Below are positions 54,938-64,000 of a stretch of 64,000 nt of DNA, one piece after another. The stretch spans positions 31,501,001 to 31,565,000 of the forward strand of contig OX419755.1 of the NCBI GenBank assembly GCA_948567375.1. Reading direction: 5' to 3'. A model generated the notes under the pieces. That model was not told where the DNA came from. It saw only the letters and a program-made list of their open reading frames with translations, and searched no databases. A program made the translations under genes and the position numbers. The stretch's first letter is position 1; every line of letters starts with the position of its first letter. The DNA is from Lunularia cruciata (lineage: Eukaryota > Streptophyta > Marchantiopsida > Lunulariales > Lunulariaceae).

Positions 54938-57900
54938 CTACTCCGATCCGATGTCTACTTCATCATCGGCTTTCAAACCCAAATCTGAAGTAAATTTACT
55001 TCCTACTACTCTATCCTCGGATTTCATATCTTCTACTTCATCTACCAGATCCAGCAATTCTCTTTCCTGATCTGAAATTCCACTAGTGGGTAACTTATCT
55101 AACTCCTTATCTCCCGACCCACTCTTCTCTAATGTCTCCAATGGTAACTCCTATGTTACCATTTGTACTCCTATGTTATCTACTTTGGGTTTTGCTCTAA
55201 CATCCTTCCAAAGCTTTTCTATCTCTATTTTCACTAAGTCTAATCTAATTGAAATGTTGTCTTCTACTTCTAATATCTTCCTGTCTACACAAGTTCTTAA
55301 CTTAATCAACAAGGCATTCAAATCAGTGTCTTTTGCCTATCTTTGCCTTGTCTCCTGCACCAACAATTTCAACTCGTCAGCCTCATTTCTTCAATTCAAA
55401 CGCTGGCCTCTATACTCAACATTGCATTCATTTTGAGGACAATCTCCTTCAACGGCTCCAATCTCGTCTTTCTCTCTCGTTCACAATCTGCAAGCCAGTC
55501 CACCCTATACATTGCCAACTCCTCTTCAAACTTGACTTTCACCGTCTCCTTCTCCTTCTCCTTCTATACAACCTTCTCCTCCTGATTACAAAGTAACTCT
55601 CGTAATTGGTCTTCTTCTTGGTATTGTGCCGCCAACTCTCTTTGCCTGAGTTGGTTCTTCTCCTCAACACTCTCCATCACTCTATTGAGCTCTTAATCCT
55701 TTGCTGCTACTCTCGCCATAGCATGGATTACTTCTACTCTTGAATCAGCAAACTGCTGCTTCAAGATTTCATACTCCGCTACTTGTCTCTCCCTTGCTAT
55801 GTCACTCTTCCTCACAAGATCCTCTCGATAACTGACTTCTCTCTTCAGGTCTTCAATTACATGACTTCTCTCTACTGCATCCGCTCACAGTACTTCCCTT
55901 TCCTCCTCACCTTGGGTTACACTCTTCTTCAACTCCCAGTTCTCTTCTTCTAATCGCGCTAAGACCTGCAACACAGTTGTCACCTCCGGACATGTCGACT
56001 ACATCTCCCTCTTCTTGTGCTCCAACTTCACCAACAATGGACACACAATTTCCTGCAGGTACTCCACTCCATTTCTTGCAATTACTTCTTCCTGCATAGA
56101 AATCTCCTTCCTTACTTCTTCTTCACCCGATACTCGCCTTCTCCTCTGTAGTCTTTGTATCGGAATTGATGCCTCACTGCCTGAGCTTTCTCCTACCTCT
56201 TCCTTTGCTTAACTTGGCCCTGCTTCACACTTTGCCTTACGTCTTGAGCGAACTCCTCTCTGTACTGCAATCTTCTTTTCTTTGGGCACAGTTACTTCAT
56301 CTTCCAACTGTGTGTTGTCTTCGGCTTCCATCTTGGCTTGCACTTCTTCTTCTTTGTATTTGTCAGCCACCGGTACCAATGTTATCTCTCCTCCTTCATC
56401 ACTATTGCTGCTTGTATCTTGGCTCTGCAGTGTTAGCTCTGTAACACCCATTTGTGCATGTGTGTGGTATTGTGATATTTAGCTTGGTATTACAAGTACT
56501 TAAGAGATATTATTTATATAGAGATAAAAGATGGTTCTATATTAGTCATGGTTAGCTAAAGTTAGTGATAGCTAAGATAGATGGGACCTTACTTTAGAGG
56601 AAGTAGAAAAGATGAGCACCACTATTTTGGATTTTAGTGTGTCGACTTGGTATTATTCCTAGGTGTTTGGCTTTGGGGAAAGAGTTGAGAACTCTTGGGC
56701 CCGCAAGCCTTTTTGTTTTGGATTCTTCTTTAGTCCAAGGATAGCCCATGTGAAGGAATCCTTGCTTTAGTGGTTGGGTCAAGATAAGGGGAATATGCCC
56801 ATGTGAATGGATATTCCTTTCTACTTTTTGACTTTACTTGACTTTTAGTCTAGTAACTTGAGTTACTACGGTAATTAGTAACTTTGGTACGTAACTATTT
56901 CACAAGTATATAAACAAGGGGTGAGGAGGTACTCATCATCCTTTCATTTGCAACTATCTCTCTCTCATTGAGTTCTCTAGTGAGCAATGTCTTGAGTCTT
57001 GGAGTGTTAGCCTTGGAGGAGTATGATGGAGTTGGGGTTCCTTGCCTTCTTAGTCCATGGTGCGCTACCATAATAGCCATCAGAGATTCATCCTGAGTGA
57101 GAGACAGGCCGGCTCACAGCTCAGGCTCCTCCTCATGTTCCGAGTCTTCAGTTTTGAGCTCAGCATCTCCTTCTGAGTCTTCATCCTCAGACTCAATTAC
57201 CACCATACCTCGCCTCGGGTTGCCTCTCCGCGTCTTCCAAGGTTTCAGGTTGTCTTTGGCTTCACCTTGCCGACCTCTCTTCTTTGTCGTTGGAGTACTC
57301 ACTTCTATCTCCATGCTCTTACCCGTCTTTGTGTAGTAATCATCCGTGCTTTGGATTTGGAGAATGTACTGCTACTCCTCCACGTTGACTTCTCTTCTCA
57401 AGTCGGGATGGAAGTGAGACACCATTCTATTTTGCTCCGCCAAATTGAGCAAATTCAACCCGAGGTAGAAATGTGCTGCAAACGGCACGATGTAGTGTAG
57501 AGGCGACTTATTCCGCAAATTCCACACCATCTGTCTCGTCCTCCCATAGAAACACCTCACCCAATTAATAGGTTCTCCTGCAAACAACTTATGGAAGAAC
57601 ATTGCTTGGTGTTTCATCACATAAGTTGTTCTCTCCGGCTTCAAGATTGCCATGAGAGCACTCACGATCCCTCTCTTCACTGGATCCTTGTAACTCTCAA
57701 CCTTATACTCATTCTTTGTTCTCTTCAAAGAGAAAGCATCTCTCACCTCCTGAGTCTACTGAGCTATTTCTCCCTTCCCCAAGAACATGGCTCCCTTCTC
57801 CAAGCCTGCCTCCTTCCCGAGTACGAGTCTCCAATCCAACTCTGTCCAGCAAGCCGGATTTCCTCTCTTCCCTTCTTCCTCGGGTCCATCGAGACACTTA

Positions 57901-58199
57901 CTCTTGATGATTTCTGTCATGAATCCTGGAAAGCTTACATTCCAGTTCCATGCCAGAAATGTGATCCAAAGTTGGCTCAAGACTTTGATCCTCGCTATTA
58001 CGTCTAACCTCCGAATTGCATGATTTCTCACTGCGAATTCAAAGTTCTTCTTTCCTCCTCCCATCTCTTCTACTTTCACTCTCTCTTGATTTCACTCTTG
58101 CGACTTCTCCCTTGCGTACTAACACGATTCCATCTCTATTTCCCTTTCCCTGATCACCTGCAAGACGCTCCTCAACGGCGAAGGAAAATTACTTGACAT
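54938..58199 (-). pseudogene. L6 LTR-encoded coiled-coil protein, split by a solo LTR
   Basis: Starts at 58199 (MSSNFPSPL-type) and ends at 54938 (DEVDIGSE). The N-terminal region is recognisable (FVRNHAIRRLDVIARIKVLSQL, KRGNPACWTELDWRLVLGKEAG, EPINWVRCFYGRTRQMVWNLRNKSPLHYIVPFAAHFYLGLNLLN). So is the acidic region (57314-57119 and 56439-56210), and most of the coiled coil survives with several frameshifts and stops. The B-family solo LTR at 56440-57118 lies in the acidic region. A short duplication around 55140-55175 (ACTCCTATGTTA twice) is also present. Confidence 0.72.
56440..57118 (+). repeat. Solo LTR of the gypsy B family inside L6 (679 bp)
   Basis: TGTAACACCC...GGCTCACA, flanked by a perfect 4-bp duplication GCTC (56436-56439, 57119-57122), the same size as for gypsy B. 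Orientation is opposite to gypsy B. No internal region is left. Confidence 0.9.
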
Positions 58200-58613
58200 T
58201 TTGTCGTTGCAAGTTCAATTTTTATAGAGTTGCGCTTCTTTGTCTTCCGTCACTTTGAGTTCCTACCAAGAAATCACACCTCCGGCATGCACCTGTCATT
58301 GTCAATCAACCTTTGCGTGTATGAGCCACCAGTTTTTAAATGGCCCCTTCTTGAATTTCTTGCCCCGATGAAAGGTTGTTAGACTGTCTTCGCCTCGGGT
58401 TGATCTCCCAAAGATACAAAGACAACTTACTTTGGGTTGTATGCTGATAGGGCATTTCCGAGTACTTCGCCTTATGACCCAAAGCCACTTTACTTTGGGT
58501 TTCATCCCGAAGACTCTTTTCTTTGCCTTCTTTGGCCATACAGGCGCAATCCAACTTCTCTATACACTTCTTCTCCTTTATTTTAGAAAAAAACAAAAAA
58601 TGTGGGCACCACA

Positions 58614-58627
58614 TACCCTCTCCCTCA
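58614..58627 (-). other. Element D polypurine tract
   Basis: On the minus strand TGAGGGAGAGGGTA, directly followed by TGTGGTGCCC. The TGA is the integrase stop. Plus-strand DNA synthesis would start here; it fixes L6 as the 3' LTR. Confidence 0.8.
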
Positions 58628-60052
58628 AATGTGAGCGTCCTTGTGAACATAGACCTTAGGTGTTTTAGAAACTTCCAAGTCTATGGTCCAATATCTCCGA
58701 ACTCTCCACCCGTTTACTTGAGTGGCAAAAGGATTACCTTCCAGGTCTAGAAGTTGCATGGACCCATTTTCGTAAAGATGAAGAACTTGATAGGGACCTA
58801 CCTTTCTCAAATGCAACTTGCCTAGAAAAAATATTCGGCGATTGTCATATAACAAAACCAAATCCCCTTCTTGTACTGCCACAAGCTTGATTCTCTTATC
58901 GTGCCTGACTTTCCTTTGTGCTTGTACTTCTTTCGTGGTTTGCATTGCATCGTCTCTTTTCTCTTCTAACCACATTAGTTGATGAACCCGAAGATCCTCA
59001 CTTTCTTCTTCCGACATTTGTTCTTTGCAAAGAACCCGATATGTCGGAACTTCAAATTCAACTGGCAGTATGGGATGCAAGCCATATGTCAAGAAGTATG
59101 GAGTTTGTTTGGTTGTAATCTTCTCTGTCATTCGATATGCCCACAACGCGGCTGGTAATTTTGTATCCCAGTCAAAGGCATAATTGACAATCACCTTATT
59201 CAAAATTTTACAAAGTAACCCATTCGCTTTTTCCGTTAAGCCATTTTCTTTTGGGTTATAAGGAGTTGTCTTCCAATGTTTAATATGAAAGTACTTGGTT
59301 AACGCCTCCATTACAGAGTTCAAAAAACGTGTTCCTTGGTCACTGACCAATTCTAGAGGACACCCATATTGGGAGATGATGTTTCAAAAGAAGAATTCTG
59401 CCACAATTTTAGCATCATCTCTGCGAGTTGCTTCAGCTTTGGCCATCTTGGTGGCATAGTCCGTGCAAACCAAAATGTATTGCTTTCTTGTTACTCGGGT
59501 CACTGGTTGAATGGGACCCACAAAATCGATCCCCCATTTCTAAAATGGGGCCAAAGGCAAAATTGGTCTCAAAGGCCATTGAGAAGTAGCCACCGGCTTC
59601 CCCGTTCTCTGACAAGCATCACAGCTTTGGATATGAGCATGTACATCTTTGTACATTGTAGGCCACCAATACCCTGCCGAAAGAATTTTCTTTACAGTAT
59701 TCTTCAGAGCATAGTGTCCTCCCAATGCTTTGGAGTGTAAAGATTCAATCACTCCTCCTACTTTGTATGACTCCACGTATCGCCAAAGTACTTCATCTTC
59801 ACCCATCTTAAATAAAATGTTGTGTTTAAGCTGGTACGACCCTATTTTCCTGAGAAAGACTGCCCGCTGTTCCAGGTCCATCCCCACAGGACAATGAAGA
59901 GTATTTAGATAATTATATTCAGCTGCATACCTTGTACTTTGCATTGCTGATAAGTGATACAACTCTTTGTTAGGGAACCAATTGTCAATTTCCCACTCCT
60001 GGTCTTGAGTTTCTAACCTAGATAGGAAGTCGGCATTCGAATGCAAAGCTCA
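58625..60052 (-). pseudogene. Element D integrase
   Basis: Zinc-binding part at 59760-59570 (LHSKALGGHYALKNTVKKILSAGYWWPTMYKDVHAHIQSCDACQRTGKP). The core continues at 59540-58950: a GIDFVGP-like start, VSDQGTRFLNSVMEAL and PKENGLTEKAN, with Asp and Glu exactly 35 residues apart, so the DD35E triad looks intact. The C-terminal part contains DDAMQTTKEVQAQRKVRHDKRI and LVLLYDNRRI...GPYQVLHLYENGSMQLLDLEGNPF, ending KVYVHKDAHI at 58625. No chromodomain. Stops near 59540 and 59370 split the frame. Confidence 0.85.
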
Positions 60053-60109
60053 CTTCCTTACTTGTACAATACATGTGAACTCTTGTAACAACAAGATTCA
60101 TCTTGCAAT

Positions 60110-61350
60110 TCATCCCGATAAATCTGCCTTCTTGACCAAATGTTGCAATGCGTAATGGTCAACATAGAAAACAAACTCATATCCCAACAAATAATGATGA
60201 AATTTCTTGCAGGCATACACCATTTCGAGTGCTTCTCTTTCAGCCGTCAAATAGTTCTTTTCAAAAACTGAGAGTTGTCGGCTGGCATAATATACCGGGT
60301 AGTCCTTCTTCTTCTTGTCCTTTTGACTTAAGACGACTCCAATGGCCATGGACAAAGTGTCCACATATACATAAAAAGGGACGTCCCAATTTGGGGCCCT
60401 CATAACTGGTGCTTCAACCAGCTTCTTCTTCAACACTTGGAAAGCTTCTTCTTGATTTGCTTCCCACAGATAGTCTTTGGATTTCTTTAGAAGCTTTGTA
60501 AGTGGTGCAGCAAGCACTGCATAGTTTGACACGAAGCGTTTGTAATATCCAACATGTCCCAAGAAGGCTCTTAGCTCTCGGATGTTCTTCAGGGATTCCA
60601 AAGTTGCGATTATCTTGACCTTCTCAACATCGACTTCAATACCTCGGCTTGACACCCGATGCCCCAGAAGAATTCCCTCCTTCATTGCAAAGAAGCATTT
60701 CTCCGGGTGTAATGACAAGCTGGCAAAATGACACCTTTCAAACGTTTGGCAAAGGTAATCTAAATGTACATCTCTTCGTCCAAACACACAAAAGTCATCA
60801 ATAAAAACTTCCACAAATTTGCACAGGAAATCTTTGAAGATTAAATTCATCATCCGTTGGAAAGTAGCGGGAGCATTACACAACCCAAAGGGCATTTGAT
60901 TGTAAGCAAAAGTGCCCCAATCAGTCGTGAATGTAGTTTTATCCTTGTCTTCTTCTCAAATGGATACTTGATTGTACCCTGAAAATCCATCAAGAAAACT
61001 ATAACAAGGATGCCCAGCTACCTGATCTAAAATTGTATCGGTAAAAGGCAAGGGATGATGATCTTTCCTTGTGACTGCGTTCAACTTCTGGAAGTCTTGG
61101 CACACTCGGATCTTCCCTGTTTTCTTCTTTGGGACAATGACAATGGGGGAAACCCATTCACTGCTTAAGACAGGGAAGATGATTCTGGCCCCTAAGTACT
61201 TATCGATTTCATCTTTCACCAACAGAGAGTACTTCGGGTTTAGGCGGTATTGTCATTGGCAAACCGGAACTGCACCTACAACCAGATCAATCCGGTGTTC
61301 TCCAAATTCTCATGGAATACCTGGCATTTGATCAATCAACTAGGCAAATA
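60110..61350 (-). pseudogene. Element D reverse transcriptase and RNase H
   Basis: Reverse transcriptase: MVKDEIDKYLGARIIFPVLSSEWVSPIVIVPKKKTGKIRVCQDFQKLNAVTRKDHHPLPF (61222-61040), then MPFGLCNAPATFQRMMNLIFKDFLCKFVEVFIDDFCVFG (60895-60780) with the catalytic FIDD. Then ILLGHRVSSRGIEVDVEKVKII and ELRAFLGHVGYYKRFVSNYA. RNase H: FYVYVDTLSMAIGVVLSQ, YPVYYASRQLSVFEKNYLTAEREALEMVYACKKFHHYLLGYEFVFYVDHYALQHLVKK. A TGA near 60955 and another near 60110 interrupt the reading. Confidence 0.87.
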
Positions 61351-62300
61351 CATCCTGGAATTCTATAAACAGGGCAGTGTATCCTACCAACTCATCTGAA
61401 ATAACTGTCTTCAAAATTTTTAAAATTTTTCCTTTAGTTAATAAAACATCTTGACAATCATCGGGGTTGTTGACTCCTTCAACGTGGCTTACTTGGCTTA
61501 ACCTAAGGTGAGCTGCTATCAAACCTCCTTCCTCCAAGTCAGGTTCACCCGAGGCGAGGTCATAGGGATCTTCGTCTTCAACATCCACCTTGTAGCATTC
61601 CAAGTAATTAACTTGGACTTTGTCTTTGGATTTGTCTGAGGACGAAGACAATGAGTCTTCGGATTCGTCCTCCTCTTCCGACGAACTTGTTTCCCCAGAT
61701 GAGGAACCTTCATCCAACTCACTGTCACCAGCTTCTGATCTTCGGACAAAATGTCCTTGAATCTTAACTTTTGCTGATGCCAATCCACCACAACTTGGGC
61801 ACTATACAACCTGGGTCTGCCGATCAACAGAGGGTAACCAGTCTTTGTCACTGGTCACAACACAATGTAATTCAACTTGAAGGGTACCCCTCCAATGATC
61901 GTGGTAATGTTCGACAGCATGCCCAATGGCCGTCTCCTGGTTTGGTCTACAAACTTCAACACTCGGGGTGTTGGTTCAAACGTGTGATACCCAAGTCGAT
62001 TCATAGTATCCTCGGTCATGACATTCACACCGGACCTAGAGTCAATGGGTATCGATGTGATCATGCACTCTGCAATCTCCGCGTCTACCTTGGGAGATCC
62101 CAAATCTTCTTGCTCAATACAATAGATAGCAGGCAGGTCCTTCTTGGACATCAACCTCACCTTCTTGAAGGCCAAATTCAGTTGTCTCTTGTACAGCTTG
62201 TTATCTTCCCACAATTGCTTGAATGTAACGTTGGCATTTGTGGCTGCCAGGTCTGCTACAATATCGTATTAGGGAACTCCTCCCAATTTGACCGTCTTCG
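61351..62300 (-). pseudogene. Element D protease region
   Basis: Protease at 62214-61770: CMITSIPIDSRSGVNVMTEDTMNRLGYHTFEPTPRVLKFVDQTRRRPLGMLSNITTIIGGVPFKLNYIVL, then TGYPLLIGRPRLYSAQVVVDWHQQKL in a following frame. The active site reads DSRSG, with Arg where family members have Gly. An acidic linker (61720-61600) leads to reverse transcriptase. The stop at 61855-61857 and a frameshift near 61790 break the frame. Confidence 0.72.
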
Positions 62301-62354
62301 CCTTTGGCTTTGGGTCCGAAGTCTCTCCCTGTTCCCTCTTGACTTCGGGACGCT

Positions 62355-63540
62355 TCAAAATGGTGACAGGTTGATGGCCTTAACCCGAGGTTCCTCGGGT
62401 TGGCCCACCTCGGCTTGGATCAGACTCTTTACTTTGGATCGGATGTCCGCCGGGAAAACTGGAGACTTCATCTTCGTCTCCTCTTCCAAACTCAGTTCTC
62501 GAGTCCTGAGTAGTGCCTCCTTTAGTTCTTTCTGCAGGGCTTTAGCTTTGGCTTTTGCAAGGATCTTTTCCTCCTTGGCAAAAAGAATTGCCTTTGGGCG
62601 CAGTCTCTTTGCCTTTTTGGAAGACGACAAGGTCGTACTCAGTTCTTTGGGATCATGCTTCTTCTTACTGGAGTGTGTCTCAACTTTCAAAATTTCAAGG
62701 TCTGGCCATTCTCCTTCTGAGGCTGGACTCCCTTCTTGAGGTCTTTCTTCCTCCAGAGTGATGCAATTTACATTTGTATCCCTCTTTGGCTGAAGTGCTG
62801 CACGCTCAATGGGGGTCTGTACATATTTTACAGGCGGCTTCGGGTTTGGTGGGTGAGGACATTGGTTGCCCGTATGCCCTGATCCTTTACAATTTCCGCA
62901 CAGGGGAACGTACCCAATTTGCCTTCTTGGCTCGGGACAGTTTGGAGACCAATGTCCCATCAAGCCACAATTATAACAGGCTCCGGGTGCAACATTCTAA
63001 GGCCAATTTTGGTTGCTCATTGGTGGTCTTCATGGGGGAGCATTGGAGTTATACTCCCTGGGTCCAAACCTCAGACCTTGATACGATGTGCTTGCTTGAG
63101 GTTGTACTTCCTGCGTTTGGTACACATCCTTTTTGTCCTTGTCTTGGTTCCATCCCGGAACCCAATCAATTTGTTGCACCGGGAATGCATTACGAGTATT
63201 GCTTTCTGTGTTGGCATGGCCTGATTTGCCACATGTGGTGCACCATACATTCGATCTTCCAAACGCTGGGGCCTTCCTTTGGTCCTTGGCCCCGATCATC
63301 TGGATCTTAAGATCCAAAAACTCCTTGATGAGGGCATCCGGCTTGGTATCTGCCTTATTTACACTCTTTGCTGGAAGAGTCACTAGTTTCTTACCTCCAC
63401 GTCTTCTGACTTGTCTTGGCTTTGATTCTTCTTCGGATTCCAAAGAAGAGCTCAAAGACGTGGAGGATTTGTCCAAAGAAGGGGATGTACTACGCAAAGC
63501 TCTCCTTCTAGGCTTCTTGCCTTTCTTCTCCTGATTTCTT
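62355..63540 (-). pseudogene. Element D gag, C-terminal part
   Basis: Starts at the junction with L7. A basic/serine-rich start (RSTSPSLDKSSTSLSSSLESEEE) is followed by a decayed knuckle CTTCGKSGHANTESN (near 63250). After a TAG near 63000 two zinc knuckles follow: CYNCGLMGHWSPNC and CGNCKGSGHTGNQC (62975-62850). A lysine-rich segment and VFPADIRSKVKSLIQAEVGQPEE follow. No capsid domain is present; it was lost in the junction deletion. Confidence 0.75.
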
Positions 63541-63560
63541 TGGTTACTAGCAGAGTGAGA

Positions 63561-63792
63561 GTCGGCTCAAGACTTTGATCCTTGCTATTACGTCTAACCT
63601 CCAAATTGCATGATTTCTCACTGCAAATTCGGAGTTCTTCTTTCCTCCTCCCATCTCTTCTACTTTCTCACCCTCTCTCGATTTCACTCTCCCAACTTCT
63701 CCCTTGCGTACTAACACAATTCCAACTTTATTTCCCTTTCCCTGATCACCTACAAGACGACTTCTCAACGGCGAAGAAAAATTACTCGACAT
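63561..63792 (-). pseudogene. L7 LTR-encoded protein, N-terminal fragment
   Basis: Encodes MSSNFSSPLRSRLVGDQGKGNKVGIVLVRKGEV...MGGGKKNSEFAVRNHAIWRLDVIARIKVLSRL and then reads into unrelated sequence at the deletion junction. About 77 codons of the ~857 remain. Confidence 0.78.
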
Positions 63793-64000
63793 TTTGTCGT
63801 TGCAAGTTTGATTTTTATAGAGTTGCGCTTCTTCGTCTTCCGTTACTTCAAGTTCCAACCAAGAAATCACACCTCCGGCATGCACCTATCACTGTCAATC
63901 AACCTTTGTGCGTATGAGCCGCCAATTTTTAAACGGCCCCTTCTTGAATTTCTTGCCCCAATGAAAGATTGTTAGACTATATTTGCCTTGGGTTGATCTC
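63561..64000 (-). repeat. L7: 5' LTR of element D, internal fragment at the window edge
   Basis: Matches L6 from about 57971 to 58408. It includes the ORF start (63792), the TATA-like box (about 63810-63823) and upstream U3. It ends abruptly at 63561 within the ORF and runs off the window on the other side. Confidence 0.82.

Larger units (their letters stand above)
54138..58613 (-). repeat. L6: 3' LTR of element D (about 3.8 kb plus an inserted solo LTR)
   Basis: In plus coordinates it starts TGTGACAACCCGG and ends GGGCACCACA, the reverse of the other L copies. Without the nested 56440-57118 insertion and its duplication, length is about 3793 bp. The TATA-like box (minus strand CTCTATAAAAATTG) lies at 58217-58230; the second, CTACTTAAG, near 54815. 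The flanks GTCTA (left) and TACCC (right) do not match because the right side is the element's own polypurine tract. Confidence 0.88.
54138..64000 (-). mobile_element. Element D: gypsy retrotransposon with family-L giant LTRs, 5'-deleted
   Basis: On the minus strand: the start of a family-L LTR (L7, 64000 to 63561), a junction, gag C-terminus with zinc knuckles, protease, reverse transcriptase, RNase H, integrase, polypurine tract (AGGGAGAGGGTA, complement at 58614-58625) and a complete 3' LTR (L6, 58613 to 54138). The integrase stop codon lies at the edge of the polypurine tract and the LTR starts TGTGGTGCCC immediately after. This shows that family-L sequences are LTRs of this element type. 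A deletion joins the middle of the 5' LTR to gag, removing the rest of the LTR, the primer site and the capsid. The left flank is GTCTA (54133-54137). Confidence 0.82.

Noticed and set aside
2483-58199. A tandem host gene family of coiled-coil proteins (seven similar genes)
   Set aside because: Each complete copy lies in a TG...CA unit with 5-bp target duplications, at unrelated sites inside transposons, and L6 abuts a polypurine tract. It is a retrotransposon LTR, not a host gene cluster.
54133-58618. L6 as a sixth solo LTR
   Set aside because: Its flanks GTCTA and TACCC do not match, and the right flank is a polypurine tract following an integrase gene. It is the 3' LTR of element D.
1-64000. 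CRISPR arrays, rRNA, tRNA genes or intact host genes
   Set aside because: No regularly spaced repeat-spacer pattern, no rRNA-like or tRNA cloverleaf sequence (only tRNA-complementary primer sites), and no frame without transposon features that looks like a host gene.

Overview
The window looks like intergenic DNA from a large, transposon-rich plant genome. The evidence is chromovirus and non-chromovirus Ty3/gypsy retrotransposons, an initiator-Met-tRNA primer binding site, a plant-style hAT-like transposase remnant, and repeated insertion of elements into elements. A gymnosperm or other giant plant genome would fit, but the sequence does not fix the species. I see no convincing host gene, rRNA, tRNA or CRISPR array. 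Almost every coding region is a broken transposon gene.

The region can be read as a stack of insertions. The oldest layer is a non-LTR-type reverse transcriptase remnant, now in two pieces (1-1705 and 29872-30180) that continue in frame. The first piece is separated from the second by a terminal-inverted-repeat DNA transposon (1706-29871, near-identical 9-bp target duplication), which carries a hAT-like transposase remnant (7560-8835 and 28790-29415). Inside it sit a giant solo LTR (L1, 2069-5848), a small solo LTR with perfect heat-shock-element palindromes (6936-7349), and a chromovirus E2 (8836-28783). E2 is itself cut by L2 (10103-13886), by a reversed chromovirus of the same family, E1 (14170-20552), and by L3 (23139-26941). 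From 30181 the stack is: element C copy 1 (from 30181), cut by gypsy A (32197-42977, minus strand). A is cut by L4 (34544-38286), L5 (38994-42648) and element C copy 2 (42978-54137). C2 is cut by gypsy B (44676-52476, the best-preserved element) and by element D (54138 to beyond 64000). D's 3' LTR carries a solo LTR of the B family (56440-57118).

The most unusual feature is family L: seven copies (five solo LTRs, plus both LTRs of D, one partial) of a ~3.7-3.8 kb LTR. It begins TGTGG, ends TGTCACA and makes 5-bp target duplications. Each LTR contains its own TATA-like box (CTCTATAAAAATTG) followed by a ~857-codon open reading frame for an acidic, mostly coiled-coil protein. A second TATA-like box and a ~0.65 kb R-U5-like end follow. 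Element D (minus strand) ties this LTR to a gypsy gag-pol interior: its integrase stop codon runs into a polypurine tract that directly abuts the L6 start. Between copies the LTR protein shows far more silent than amino-acid-changing differences, so it was probably maintained by selection while the family was active. I do not recognise the protein; an LTR-borne accessory protein is the best candidate here for something undescribed.

Decay is dominated by C-to-T (or G-to-A) stop codons, as expected for long-methylated transposons. Some catalytic residues are lost (E1 reverse transcriptase and integrase, B integrase). A stop codon shared by gypsy A and B shows that it predates their separation.
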